DNA from: Thermococcus sp. M36
GTDB lineage: Archaea; Methanobacteriota_B; Thermococci; Thermococcales; Thermococcaceae
Assembly (NCBI RefSeq): GCF_012027355.1
Contig: NZ_SNUH01000001.1
Span: 434,001 to 498,000, forward strand
DNA: 64,000 bases
Reading direction: 5' to 3'
Shown piece after piece: positions 9,032 to 17,347 of this stretch (positions are counted from its first letter, which is position 1; every line of letters begins with the position of its first letter). The position numbers were made by a program, and so were the translations under genes. The notes beneath the pieces were generated by a model. The model was not told where the DNA came from and did no database searches. It saw nothing but the letters and a program-made list of their open reading frames with translations.

Positions 9032-10180
9032 ATGGTGAAGGTTGTCATACTCGGACAGGGATACGTTGCCAGCATTTTTGCGAGCGGCCTTGAGAAGATA
9101 AAGGCCGGAAAGATGGAGCCCTACGGCGTCCCTCTCGCCGACGAGCTTCCGATTAAAATCAAGGACATTGAGATAGTCGGTTCCTACGACGTTGACGCCT
9201 CTAAGGTTGGCAAGGATCTCTACGATGTTGTCAAAGCCTACGACCCCGAGGCCCCCGAGAGCCTCAGGGGGCTCACCATAAGGAAGGGAATCCACCTGAG
9301 GAGCCTCAGGAACCTTCCAATAGAGGCGGTTGGCCTCGAGGGCGAGATGACCCTCCGGGAGGCTGTCGACCACCTTGTGAGCGAGTGGAAGGAGCTCGGA
9401 GCGGATGTTTTCATCAACGTCTGCACCACCGAGGCCTTCGTTCCCTTCGAGAGCAGGGAGGAGCTTGAGAAGGCCATCGAGGAGAACCAGAAGGACAGGC
9501 TCACCGCGACCCAGGTCTACGCCTACGCGATAGCCAAGTACGCCAAGGAGGTTGGAGGAGCGGCTTTCGTCAACGCGATTCCGACCCTCATAGCCAACGA
9601 CCCGGCGTTCGTCGAGCTCGCGAAGGAGAGCAACATGGTCATTTTCGGCGATGACGGCGCCACCGGCGCCACTCCGCTCACCGCCGATGTGCTCAGCCAT
9701 CTCGCCCAGAGGAACAGGTACGTCCTCGACATAGCCCAGTTCAACATCGGCGGCAACAACGACTTCTTGGCTTTGACCGACAAGGAGAGGAACAAGAGCA
9801 AGGAGTTCACCAAGAGCTCCGTCGTTAAGGAACTCCTCGGCTACGATGCTCCACACTACATCAAGCCGACGGGCTTCCTTGAGCCGCTCGGAGACAAGAA
9901 GTTTATCGCCATGCACATCGAGTACGTTTCTTTCAACGGCGCCCATGACGAGCTGGTCATCACCGGCAGGATAAACGACAGCCCGGCCCTCGCTGGACTC
10001 CTCGTTGACTTGGTGAGACTCGGAAAGATAGCGGTCGAGAAGAAGGAGTTCGGAACAGTCTACGAGGTCAACGCCTTCTACATGAAGAACCCGGGACCAA
10101 AGGAGAGGGGCAACATACCGCGCATCATAGCCCACGAGAAGATGCGCATGTGGGCCGGCCTCAAGCCCAGGTGGCTCTGA
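9032..10180 (+). CDS. myo-Inositol-1-phosphate synthase
   Basis: This 382-residue NAD-dependent enzyme turns glucose-6-phosphate into L-myo-inositol-1-phosphate, the first step to DIP and to inositol lipids. The N-terminal Rossmann motif is GQGYVASIF. Conserved stretches include NVCTTEAFVP, VNAIPTLIANDPAF, GDDGATGATPLTADVL and FNIGGNNDFLAL. The length matches archaeal synthases. The start has a perfect AGGAGGTG. Its product feeds the cytidylyltransferase/DIPP synthase encoded at 2961-4247. Confidence 0.95.
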   Translation: MVKVVILGQGYVASIFASGLEKIKAGKMEPYGVPLADELPIKIKDIEIVGSYDVDASKVGKDLYDVVKAYDPEAPESLRGLTIRKGIHLRSLRNLPIEAVGLEGEMTLREAVDHLVSEWKELGADVFINVCTTEAFVPFESREELEKAIEENQKDRLTATQVYAYAIAKYAKEVGGAAFVNAIPTLIANDPAFVELAKESNMVIFGDDGATGATPLTADVLSHLAQRNRYVLDIAQFNIGGNNDFLALTDKERNKSKEFTKSSVVKELLGYDAPHYIKPTGFLEPLGDKKFIAMHIEYVSFNGAHDELVITGRINDSPALAGLLVDLVRLGKIAVEKKEFGTVYEVNAFYMKNPGPKERGNIPRIIAHEKMRMWAGLKPRWL

Positions 10181-10241
10181 CGGTTCTTCTTCCCAACAAA
10201 CCTTTTAATCCCTTTTCCCAATTTTTCTCGGAGGGAAGCCG

Positions 10242-10844
10242 ATGAGCTGGAAGAGGGGGGCCTATCCTGAGTTCACTCTCGAAGATGCCGTCGCGGTTCT
10301 GTTCATGCTCAGAAACCCGACAGGAAGGAAAACCATTTCGGAGGTTCTCGACCTTGGAGAGGGGAGCGTCAGGACGCTTTTGAAGAAGCTCTCGTGGCTT
10401 GATGTCATAAGCTCAACCCAGCGGGGACACTCCCTTAACGAGAAAGGCAAAGGGCTGCTCGAAGAGATGAGCAGGCACTTCTCCGAGGCGAGGGAGGTTG
10501 GGAAACTCGATGGCCACCCGGCCTATGCCCTGGTCGTGAAAGAGCCGCCGGGGTTCAAGAGCATAGAACTTCGTGACGAGGCAATACGGTTCCACGCCAG
10601 GGGTGCAATGATACTGATTGTCAAAAACGGGGAGGTAGTCTTTCCTGAGGATGGGAGACCATTAAAAGAGACTATGCCAGAGCTCCAGGAGAAGCTGAAC
10701 GAGAAGCTCCATCCTGGAGAAGGCGACATGGTGGTCGTCACCTGGGCGGAGAGCGAGGCAGACGCTATGAAGAGCGCCTACCACGTAGCACTCACAATGA
10801 AGGGCGAGTACATCCCAGAGGAAATAAAGTCCCTTGTGAGGTGA
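10242..10844 (+). CDS. DUF4443 winged-helix protein, putative transcriptional regulator
   Basis: This 200-residue protein has a winged-helix-like first 80 residues (TISEVLDLGEGSVRTLLKKLSW, split here as family-type helix-turn-helix) and an alpha/beta second half. It belongs by recognition to the archaeal DUF4443 family, whose function is unproven. A TATA-like CCTTTTAATC lies about 35 bases upstream and GGAGGG is the ribosome binding site, so transcription likely starts here. pyrF follows 4 bases after the stop. Confidence 0.75.
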   Translation: MSWKRGAYPEFTLEDAVAVLFMLRNPTGRKTISEVLDLGEGSVRTLLKKLSWLDVISSTQRGHSLNEKGKGLLEEMSRHFSEAREVGKLDGHPAYALVVKEPPGFKSIELRDEAIRFHARGAMILIVKNGEVVFPEDGRPLKETMPELQEKLNEKLHPGEGDMVVVTWAESEADAMKSAYHVALTMKGEYIPEEIKSLVR

Positions 10845-10848
10845 AGGG

Positions 10849-11490
10849 ATGAAGGAGAGCAGGCTCATACTCGCACTGGACGTATACGAGCGCGAGAGGG
10901 CGTTAGAAATAGCGGAGCGCACCGCAGAATACCTCTGGGCGGTCAAGGTCAACTGGCCACTGATAATTGGCTCCGGGCTGAAAATCATCACGGAGCTCAA
11001 GCAGGTGACGGGGCTCCCGATAATAGCAGACTTGAAGCTCGCCGACATACCCAACACGAACAGGCTGATAGCGAGTAAAGTTTTCGAGGCCGGGGCGGAC
11101 TATGTGATAGCCCACGGCTTCGTTGGACGGGAGAGCGTTAAAGCGGTCATGGAGCTCGGAGAGACGATAATCGTTGTCGAGATGAGCCACCCCGGAGCGG
11201 GGGAGTTTATCCAGCCGGCCACGGACGGACTTATCGAACTCGCCAATGAGCTTGGGCCCTTTGGAGTCATAGCCCCCGCAACGAGGCCGGAGCGCGTTGC
11301 GTACATCCGCTCAAAGCTCAGGCCGGAGATTAAGGTCATCACTCCCGGCGTCGGCGCCCAGGGAGGGAAGGCCGAAGAGGTTGTAAAGGCGGGCGCGGAC
11401 TACGTCATCGTGGGCCGTTCTATTTACACCAGTAAGAACCCCCGGGAGAGCGCGAGGAGGATTTTTGAGGAGATAAAGGAGGTGGTCTAA
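10849..11490 (+). CDS. pyrF: Orotidine 5'-phosphate decarboxylase
   Basis: This 213-residue TIM-barrel enzyme makes UMP from OMP in pyrimidine synthesis. The active-site residues are visible: LALDVY (Asp), AVKVNWPL (Lys) and the Asp-x-Lys-x2-Asp cluster in ADLKLADIPN. The phosphate loop is near VIVGRSIYTSKNP. GGTGAAGGG precedes the ATG. Its stop TAA overlaps the next ATG by one base. Confidence 0.95.
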   Translation: MKESRLILALDVYERERALEIAERTAEYLWAVKVNWPLIIGSGLKIITELKQVTGLPIIADLKLADIPNTNRLIASKVFEAGADYVIAHGFVGRESVKAVMELGETIIVVEMSHPGAGEFIQPATDGLIELANELGPFGVIAPATRPERVAYIRSKLRPEIKVITPGVGAQGGKAEEVVKAGADYVIVGRSIYTSKNPRESARRIFEEIKEVV

Positions 11491-12008
11491 TGGAGCTCAA
11501 AGTCAAGCACCCGCTCAGCAAGAAGGAAGTGAAGGAGATTATTAGAGAGATGAGCGAGATTTTCGGTGAGGAGATAGCGAAGAAGATGCTGAACAAGAAG
11601 GACAAAGTGGAGCTGGCAGAGTTCGACAAGACCACAGAGATAATCCTCGTGAACGGGAGGCCGTTCTTCATAAGGCGGAGGGGGCTCATCTTCCCGCTCG
11701 TTATAGCACTCTACGAGCTCTCAAACGAGGAGGATCTTAGGAAATGGCCGAGGCGCGTCGTCGTCGATGCTGGAGCGGTTCCGTTCATCATCAAGGGCGC
11801 GGACGTTATGGCCGCGGGAATAACCGACGCTGATGAGAACATCAGGGAGGGCGACTTCGTCTTCGTCGTCGAGGAGGACTACGGAAGGCCCCTCGCGATA
11901 GGGGTAGCCCTCATGGACGGCAAGGCCATGAAGGAAAAACCCAAGGGCAAAGCCGTGAAGAACATCCACCACGCCAAGGACAAGATCTGGAACCTGACGG
12001 TGGGCTGA
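11490..12008 (+). CDS. PUA-domain RNA-binding protein (MCT-1/DENR-partner-like)
   Basis: This 172-residue protein has an N-terminal alpha/beta part (residues 1 to about 75) followed by a PUA domain ([20 protein letters not shown], then [17 protein letters not shown]). This is the layout of archaeal homologues of eukaryotic MCT-1 and of the N-terminal part of eIF2D, which act in translation initiation or ribosome recycling. That role is family inference. It overlaps pyrF by one base (TAATG) and precedes ribL by one base, so the three are co-transcribed. Confidence 0.85.
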   Translation: MELKVKHPLSKKEVKEIIREMSEIFGEEIAKKMLNKKDKVELAEFDKTTEIILVNGRPFFIRRRGLIFPLVIALYELSNEEDLRKWPRRVVVDAGAVPFIIKGADVMAAGITDADENIREGDFVFVVEEDYGRPLAIGVALMDGKAMKEKPKGKAVKNIHHAKDKIWNLTVG

Positions 12009-12009
12009 G

Positions 12010-12471
12010 ATGGCGGAGAAAAGCAAAAAAGGAGGGAAAAAGGTTCGCGTCCTCGTCGGGGGAGTTTTTGACCTCCTCCACGTCGGCCATATCCACTTTT
12101 TGAGCCAGGCAAAGGCACTCGGGGACGAGCTAGTGGTTATAGTCGCCCACGATGAGACAGTCAGAAAGCAGAAGCGCAGGGAGCCGGTGAACAGTGCCGA
12201 GGACAGGGCAGAACTGCTGAGGGCCCTCAAGATGGTGGACGAGGTCTACATTGGGGCTCCGGGGACGATAGACTACGAGCTCGTGAAGAGGATCAACCCA
12301 GACATCATCGCGATCGGACCCGACCAAGACTTCAGCTGCGAGAGGCTAAAGGGGGAACTGAGGAAGCACGGGATAAACGCAGAGGTGATACGCATACCCT
12401 ACCTTTACAAGAGCGACAGGGCCAAGACGAGCAAAATAATCAGGAAAATAATTGAAACGTACTGCGAATGA
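12010..12471 (+). CDS. ribL: Archaeal FAD synthetase RibL (FMN adenylyltransferase)
   Basis: This 153-residue nucleotidyltransferase has the HxGH motif at residues 24-27 ([12 protein letters not shown]) and a second conserved stretch ([18 protein letters not shown]). Archaeal RibL transfers AMP from ATP to FMN and, in Methanocaldococcus, needs reduced conserved cysteines; cysteines at FSCERL and at the C-terminus (TYCE) are present. The C-terminal [13 protein letters not shown] matches the cytidylyltransferase-fold STSKI-like motif. It is the last gene of the run starting at 10242. Confidence 0.92.
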   Translation: MAEKSKKGGKKVRVLVGGVFDLLHVGHIHFLSQAKALGDELVVIVAHDETVRKQKRREPVNSAEDRAELLRALKMVDEVYIGAPGTIDYELVKRINPDIIAIGPDQDFSCERLKGELRKHGINAEVIRIPYLYKSDRAKTSKIIRKIIETYCE

Positions 12472-12530
12472 GGGGGCTGGGGCGTTATTTTAGCCTGTGA
12501 TTCCACCCTCTGGATCCAGTAACTGTGCCA

Positions 12531-12869
12531 TTAAAGCTTGAATCTCCCCATGTACTCCCTGAGGAACTCGGGGTCCTCCCTTCTGACTGCGCTCATAAGT
12601 TCGTCAAACTTCTTCTCCCCAAGGGCCAGCTTCAGGTAGTAGTACAAGTTGACGGCGTCCTCGACGATAACGCTCTGCCTTCTCCCCTCCTCTCCGTAGA
12701 GCTCTATCAGCTTCTTGTTTATGTCCCTGCTTATGTAAAGGGTCTTCTGCATCTTCTCCTTTTTTAACTCCTTCGACCTAAGGAACTTCTCGTCTCGTTT
12801 TGGTCTTGAGGGCTTTGTGAGTTCGTCAACGGAACCGTCAAAAAGCCGGGGAATTTTATCCTTCGACAA
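12531..12869 (-). CDS. Small DNA-binding partner of ParA/SegA (SegB-like, ribbon-helix-helix)
   Basis: This basic 112-residue protein has a flexible-looking, charged N-terminus (residues 1 to about 43, KIPRLFDGSVDELTKP then Lys/Arg-rich). A ribbon-helix-helix-like segment follows (KTLYISRDINKKLIEL, then QSVIVEDAVNLYYYL) and a short helical tail. The start is TTG at 12869, 5 bases after GGTGGT and inside the last codons of the ParA gene (14-base overlap). An ATG start much further up would only read ParA sequence in the wrong frame. The overlap with parA and the fold suggest the centromere-binding half of a SegAB-type partition pair; I infer this, as no sequence match was run. Confidence 0.7.
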   Translation of the reverse strand: MSKDKIPRLFDGSVDELTKPSRPKRDEKFLRSKELKKEKMQKTLYISRDINKKLIELYGEEGRRQSVIVEDAVNLYYYLKLALGEKKFDELMSAVRREDPEFLREYMGRFKL

Positions 12870-13626
12870 TCTCAACCACCTCTCTGGCCAGTTTTGAGAA
12901 GGCCTTCGCGGCCCGGCCATCCCCATCGAACTCGAATATGCTGAGCCCCTGGCTCTGGGCCTTCTCAAGGGCTATCGCCTTCGGGATCGTTGTGAGTATT
13001 GGAGCGTCTGGGTAGGTCTCGCGGAGCTCCTTGAGGCGCATCTTTGGAACCTTGGTCTGGCGGGTGAACTTGTTGGGGACAAGGCCGAGCAATTTCAGGT
13101 TCTCGTTGGTCTCCTCGCGGATCATCCTCATCAGGTTGAACATCAGCTGCATCCCGATGACGCCGAAATAGCTGAGCTCCAGCGGGATGAGAACGTAGTC
13201 CGAGGCCGTTAAGGAGTTCACGAGGAAAATGCCCATGCTCGGCGGGTTGTCTATGAGTACGTAGTCGTAGTCTGGGAGAACCGGAGTCAATGCCTTCTCA
13301 AGGCGTCTCTCGCGGTTGTAGGCGTTGATTATCTCTATCTCCCTAGCCGACAGGTTCAGGTGGCTTGGGATCAGGTCAAGATTTTTCTTTACTTGGACTA
13401 TTGTGTCGTCCACATCGCTTTCCCGGGTCATCAGGGTTCCCACGTTGCTGTCGCCGTAGTTCAGAACCTGCATTCCTATCAGCCCAAAGGTGAGGTTGAA
13501 CTGCGGGTCAATGTCCACCAGGAGAACCTTTTTGCCCATGGATGCAAGGGCATGGCCCAGGTTCATTGTAAGGGTGGTTTTACCAACACCTCCCTTCTGG
13601 TTAGCCACGCTAATAACCACTGCCAT
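12856..13626 (-). CDS. ParA/SegA family chromosome partition ATPase
   Basis: This 256-residue protein has the deviant Walker A of ParA/MinD enzymes (ANQKGGVGKTTLTMNLG, with signature Lys at about residue 11 and the P-loop Lys at about 16). It also has Walker A' (LLVDIDPQFNLT) and Walker B (YVLIDNPPS). The hydrophobic C-terminal amphipathic helix of MinD is absent, favouring a DNA-binding ParA role. Its 3' end overlaps the small ribbon-helix-helix gene, and ftsZ ends 36 bases upstream, so DNA segregation and division genes probably share a transcript. The GGTGATAC-C ribosome binding site precedes ATG. Confidence 0.9.
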   Translation of the reverse strand: MAVVISVANQKGGVGKTTLTMNLGHALASMGKKVLLVDIDPQFNLTFGLIGMQVLNYGDSNVGTLMTRESDVDDTIVQVKKNLDLIPSHLNLSAREIEIINAYNRERRLEKALTPVLPDYDYVLIDNPPSMGIFLVNSLTASDYVLIPLELSYFGVIGMQLMFNLMRMIREETNENLKLLGLVPNKFTRQTKVPKMRLKELRETYPDAPILTTIPKAIALEKAQSQGLSIFEFDGDGRAAKAFSKLAREVVEIVEG

Positions 13627-13662
13627 GGTATCACCTGCGTAAATGGTAGAGGTGGGAGAGGC

Positions 13663-14919
13663 TCAGGCTATGTCAATAAAATCGTCAAGAACCCTCCTGG
13701 CGTAGGGTGGAAGCTCTCTCCTCCCCTTATCCTGTTTTTCAGAAATGGTCCTGAAAATCCTGTCAAAATCCGTGGCCGCAGACTTGAAGGGCTTCACCTG
13801 CCTGCCCATTATGATGTTCTCCTTCGGGGACCCGGCGACCTGGAGCGCCTCCGCCCCCCCAAGGATGTGCGGGCTCTTAACACCGGTCATGATGACCATG
13901 GCCCTGACCACTTTACCCATGTCCTCGTCTATCCTGGCGCCCCACTTGATTTCGCTCTTCTCGCCGAGCTTCTCGTAGACGATGTTCATAGCGTCGTTTA
14001 TCTCGCCGAGGCTCACGTCCGGCCCCACGGTAAAGTGGACGAGTGCCCTGTCGCCGCTGCCGTACTCAACCTCGAGCATCTTGTTCTCAAGGGCGTTCTT
14101 AACGGCATCGACGGCCCTGTTGCTGGAGTCGCTCTCTCCAATGCCTATCAGAGCCGCTCCGCCCTTGTGCATCACGCTGTAGACGTCGGCAAAGTCTATG
14201 TTGACCATGGAGGGGAGCTTTATCGTCTCGGTTATGCCCTTCACCATCCTGGCGATTATCTCATCGGCGAAGCGGAAGGCGACGTTTATTGGAAGCTTGG
14301 GGACGAGCTTGAGGAGCTTATCGTTCTCGATGATGATGACGGTGTCGGAATAGTACATAAGGGCCTTTATCCCCGCCTTGGCTTTCTCAATCCTTATCTT
14401 CCCCTCGTTTTTAAAGGGAAATGTGACAACACTGACAACGAGGGGCTCCCTGAAACGACCGCTGTGCTTGGCGCGCTCCTTTATTATCCTGGCGACAACA
14501 GGTGCGGCACCGGTACCTGTACCGTTGCCCATGCCCGCGGTTATGAACACGAGGTCTGCATCGCCGATGACCTCAGCTATCTCATGGGCGCTGGCTTCGG
14601 CGGCATGATAGCCTATCTCCGGATTTCCCCCAGACCCCTTGCCGTGGGTTATTTCCCTGCCGAGGAGAAGCTTCTTGTGGGCCTTTGTTCGGGCAAGGTG
14701 CTGGGCATCGGTGTTCATAGCAATGAGCTCAGCTCCCTGGACTCCAAGCTCGTAGAGCCTCGTCACCGTGTTGTTCCCGGAACCTCCCACACCCACAATG
14801 ACTATCCTTATTAGGTCTTCAAGGTTCTCATCGGAGAACCCCTCAAACGCCGCTGCCTTTGGCTCCTCGTCTTCCAGATCCAGTTTTATCCCAGCCTGTT
14901 CCAGGAGTTTAAATACCAT
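13663..14919 (-). CDS. ftsZ: Cell division GTPase FtsZ
   Basis: This 418-residue tubulin-family GTPase has a glycine-rich nucleotide loop at residues 129-139, [11 protein letters not shown], with Asn where bacterial FtsZ has Gly. The N-terminal Rossmann loop is [14 protein letters not shown]. The T7 catalytic loop is [11 protein letters not shown] conserved short C-terminal tail ([11 protein letters not shown]) would bind membrane anchors. It polymerises into the division ring. A 30-residue acidic extension precedes the core. It is followed by parA and the SegB-like gene on the same strand, an arrangement that suggests coordinated segregation and division. Confidence 0.95.
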   Translation of the reverse strand: MVFKLLEQAGIKLDLEDEEPKAAAFEGFSDENLEDLIRIVIVGVGGSGNNTVTRLYELGVQGAELIAMNTDAQHLARTKAHKKLLLGREITHGKGSGGNPEIGYHAAEASAHEIAEVIGDADLVFITAGMGNGTGTGAAPVVARIIKERAKHSGRFREPLVVSVVTFPFKNEGKIRIEKAKAGIKALMYYSDTVIIIENDKLLKLVPKLPINVAFRFADEIIARMVKGITETIKLPSMVNIDFADVYSVMHKGGAALIGIGESDSSNRAVDAVKNALENKMLEVEYGSGDRALVHFTVGPDVSLGEINDAMNIVYEKLGEKSEIKWGARIDEDMGKVVRAMVIMTGVKSPHILGGAEALQVAGSPKENIIMGRQVKPFKSAATDFDRIFRTISEKQDKGRRELPPYARRVLDDFIDIA

Positions 14920-14986
14920 AGCCCCAACCCCCTCAACAAAGACAGTCTGTTGATGACCAAGATTTTAGTGTCGTGATTTCAGCGGC

Positions 14987-15178
14987 TTATTTCAGGATGT
15001 AGTCAGGTGTTGAGCGTTCTTCAGTCTCAAGCCGGTACAGCTCCCTCTTCAGAAGTTCGCGTATTGCCTCCCTGATTATTTCACTCCTGTTGGGATACAC
15101 GCCCCTCCTAACGAGCTGATCCATGGCGTTTATCAGGCCCTGGGGGAGCTGTACACTGACGATACGCATTTTGCTCAT
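14987..15178 (-). CDS. Ribbon-helix-helix (CopG-type) transcriptional regulator
   Basis: This 63-residue protein has a beta strand MRIVSVQLPQGLINAMDQLV and the paired helices NRSEIIREAIRELLKREL, the standard RHH DNA-binding fold that acts as a dimer. A Glu-rich tail follows. It sits 67 bases upstream of ftsZ on the same strand and may regulate itself and the division/segregation genes; that is inference. A GTG-rich upstream stretch and GGTGGTGCAGGG provide the ribosome binding site. Confidence 0.85.
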   Translation of the reverse strand: MSKMRIVSVQLPQGLINAMDQLVRRGVYPNRSEIIREAIRELLKRELYRLETEERSTPDYILK

Positions 15179-15387
15179 CCCTGCACCACCCAGTTCATCA
15201 AGCCGCTGAAATAAATAGTGCTTTAATTAGTTAAATACTTTGCGCCTGCTTCATAATACTATCATAATATAAATTTCAAAAATTTTTTGAAAAATTTTAA
15301 AAACAACAAAAATATTGCAGCGGCCGGGGGACACCGGAAGGAAAGAGTTTTAACCCAACCGGATCAAAGACGACCCCGGGAGGAAAG
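15179..15387. promoter_or_regulatory. AT-rich divergent intergenic region
   Basis: This 208-base gap lies between the divergent RHH and cgi121 genes. About 15200-15320 is very AT-rich, with runs such as ATAATATAAATTTC and AAATTTTTTGAAAAATTTT, the latter near-palindromic. TATA-like boxes occur for both directions. Near cgi121 the candidate box is GAGTTTTAAC at about 15346-15355, with GGAGG just before ATG 15388. I see no replicator-type (ORB) repeats and no cdc6 gene, so I do not call an origin. Confidence 0.5.
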
Positions 15388-15795
15388 ATGAAAACGCTAG
15401 GGAAAGGAATCCACATATCCAGGGTGTACGTGGAAAATGCCGACAGGCTGATTCCACACCTAGGCGGCAACGTCCAAGCGGTTAGGAGCGACTGCTGGCG
15501 GGCGGTGGCATTTGCAGCACTGCTTGCGGTTCGCTCCTTTGAGAGGAAGACAAACCGTGCAAAAACTCCCGGTGGGGAGTTCCTCCTCCGTCTGGCCGGA
15601 ACGCTTCAGATAAGCGACGCAATAAGGAAGATCGGTGTGGTGGAAGGGGAGAACTACCTGGTGGTCTTCGGTTCCCGCGAGGAGGCGTCTGAAATCATTG
15701 AAAAGCTCGGACTGAGGGAGCTCCCCCTAACCAGCTGCGGGGATGAAAAAGTGAAAACTTTTTTTGAAAAGGCTGCCCTCGTTGAAGTTTTGTAG
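15388..15795 (+). CDS. cgi121: KEOPS complex subunit Cgi121
   Basis: This 135-residue protein is a KEOPS accessory subunit, which helps Kae1/Bud32 install threonylcarbamoyl-adenosine at position 37 of tRNA. In archaea it binds the tRNA CCA end and Bud32. Family marks are the N-terminal GIHISRVYVENAD, the helix SDCWRAVAFAALLAVRSF, SDAIRKIGV and the C-terminal ending ALVEVL. The start ATG follows GGAGG. It stands alone, with the aminotransferase promoter downstream. A t6A-related methylthiotransferase is also in the window at 30329. Confidence 0.88.
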   Translation: MKTLGKGIHISRVYVENADRLIPHLGGNVQAVRSDCWRAVAFAALLAVRSFERKTNRAKTPGGEFLLRLAGTLQISDAIRKIGVVEGENYLVVFGSREEASEIIEKLGLRELPLTSCGDEKVKTFFEKAALVEVL

Positions 15796-15879
15796 ACATC
15801 ATTTGAACTTTTCTGTGCTATTTATAGGATAGGTTTATAAAATCCGGCCCTCATTTCGGAAGTGCTTGGGGTGATGCTC

Positions 15880-17058
15880 ATGAGGTATAAAAAGCGCAAG
15901 TATTTCCTTGCTGGCAGGATAAACCTCATCCAGCGCTCAAAAATCAGGGAGCTCTTCGAAAAGGCAAAGAAAATGGAGGACGTCATCTCGCTGGGAATAG
16001 GAGAGCCGGATTTTGACACCCCCTCAGTCATTAAGGAGGCGGCAAAGAGGGCTATAGATGAGGGTTACACCCACTACACGCCCAACGCGGGCATTCCCGA
16101 GTTCCGCGAAGCGATAGCCGAGTACTACAAGACGCACTACAAAGTTGACGTCTCCCCCAACGACATAATAGTCACCGCGGGTGCCTACGAGGCCACATAT
16201 CTGGCCTTCCAGACCCTTCTTGAGCAGGATGACGACGTCATAATACCCGATCCAGCTTTTGTCTGCTACGTTGAGGACGCGAAGATAGCCGAGGCAGGCA
16301 TCATAAGGATCCCCCTGCGGGAGGAGAACGATTTCCAGATAGACCCCGATGAGCTGGTTGAGGCGATAACCAAACGCACAAGGATGCTCGTCATCAACTA
16401 TCCGAACAACCCGACTGGCGCCGTCCTCAAAAAGAAGACCGTGAAAGCAATCGCGGATATAGCAGAGGACTACAACCTCTACATTCTCAGCGACGAGCCC
16501 TACGAGCACTTCCTCTACGAGGGGGCCAAGCACTACCCGATGATAAAGTACGCTCCCGACAACACCATCCTCGCCAACAGTTTCTCCAAGACCTTCGCCA
16601 TGACCGGCTGGCGTCTGGGCTTCACCATAGCCCCCAGCCAGGTCATCAGGGACATGATAAAGCTCCACGCTTACGTCATCGGAAACGTCACATCATTCAT
16701 CCAGATAGCGGGAATAACAGCTCTCAGGGACAAGCGCAGCTGGGAAGCGGTTGAGAAGATGCGCCAGACTTACGCCGAGAGGAGGAGGCTCGTCCTCAAG
16801 CACCTCAACAGGATGCCGCACGTTACGCCATTCAAGCCAAAGGGTGCGTTCTACATATGGGCCAAAATAGATCCGGGCCTCGACATGAGCAGTGAAGACT
16901 TCGCTGAGTGGCTTCTGGAAAACGCAGGGGTGGTCGTGATTCCGGGAACTGCCTTTGGAAAGGCCGGAGAGGGCTGGATAAGAATAAGCTACGCTACGGA
17001 CAAACAGAGGCTCACCGAGGCCATGCGGCGGATGAACGAGGCGCTCTCAAAGCTGTGA
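15880..17058 (+). CDS. Class I/II PLP-dependent aminotransferase (aspartate/aromatic type)
   Basis: This 392-residue fold-type I enzyme has the PLP-lysine motif NSFSKTFAMTGWRLGF, the conserved NYPNNPTGA and SDEPYEHF, and the C-terminal WIRISYATD with the carboxylate-binding Arg. The N-terminal LGIGEPDFDTP is typical of archaeal aspartate/aromatic aminotransferases; the exact amino donor cannot be set from sequence alone. Starts at 15862 and 15874 are possible, but GGTGAT-N4 favours ATG 15880. A promoter (TTTATAGGATAGGTTTATAAAATCC, 15819-15843 region) precedes it. Confidence 0.9.
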   Translation: MRYKKRKYFLAGRINLIQRSKIRELFEKAKKMEDVISLGIGEPDFDTPSVIKEAAKRAIDEGYTHYTPNAGIPEFREAIAEYYKTHYKVDVSPNDIIVTAGAYEATYLAFQTLLEQDDDVIIPDPAFVCYVEDAKIAEAGIIRIPLREENDFQIDPDELVEAITKRTRMLVINYPNNPTGAVLKKKTVKAIADIAEDYNLYILSDEPYEHFLYEGAKHYPMIKYAPDNTILANSFSKTFAMTGWRLGFTIAPSQVIRDMIKLHAYVIGNVTSFIQIAGITALRDKRSWEAVEKMRQTYAERRRLVLKHLNRMPHVTPFKPKGAFYIWAKIDPGLDMSSEDFAEWLLENAGVVVIPGTAFGKAGEGWIRISYATDKQRLTEAMRRMNEALSKL

Positions 17059-17071
17059 GGGTGAAAGCGCG

Positions 17072-17336
17072 ATGGACGGTATAGCCGCCATCTTTTTTTA
17101 TGATCTTCCTAGCAGAGCTCGGGGACAAGACCCAGCTCGCAACCATGGTCTTGGCCTCAAAATACGGGTGGAAGACAGCCTTTACCGGCGCGATTCTTGG
17201 TCTCGCGGCGGTGAATTTGCTCGGGGCCATACTGGGGGACAAACTGGGAGAAATGGTACCAATCGAGATCGTCCACAAGTTTGCCGGAGCGCTGTTCATA
17301 GTTTTCGGGGCGCTCATGATTCTCGGAAAGATTTAG
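17072..17336 (+). pseudogene. GDT1/UPF0016 half-size cation transporter, frameshifted at T7
   Basis: The family motif ELGDKTQLATM followed by helices and GDKLGEMVP marks a half-size UPF0016/GDT1 (TMEM165-type) Ca2+/Mn2+ transporter. The best start is ATG 17072 (MDGIAAIFF) with GGGTGAAAGCG upstream, but the frame breaks at a run of seven T (17093-17099). With six T the protein reads MDGIAAIFF then MIFLAELGDKT and is complete at 87 residues. As written, only an ATG at 17100 without any ribosome binding site opens the rest, and it lacks the first helix. This may be a sequencing indel, a real mutation or slippage-rescued expression. Confidence 0.75.
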
Positions 17337-17347
17337 GAGGGAGCAAA

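Noticed and set aside
12470-12530. Gap between ribL and the SegB-like gene as a small RNA
   Set aside because: Only about 60 bases between convergent genes, with no stable stem or promoter.
15200-15340. AT-rich gap near ftsZ and parA as a replication origin
   Set aside because: No repeated ORB-like motifs and no cdc6/orc1 gene beside it; AT content is explained by two divergent promoters.
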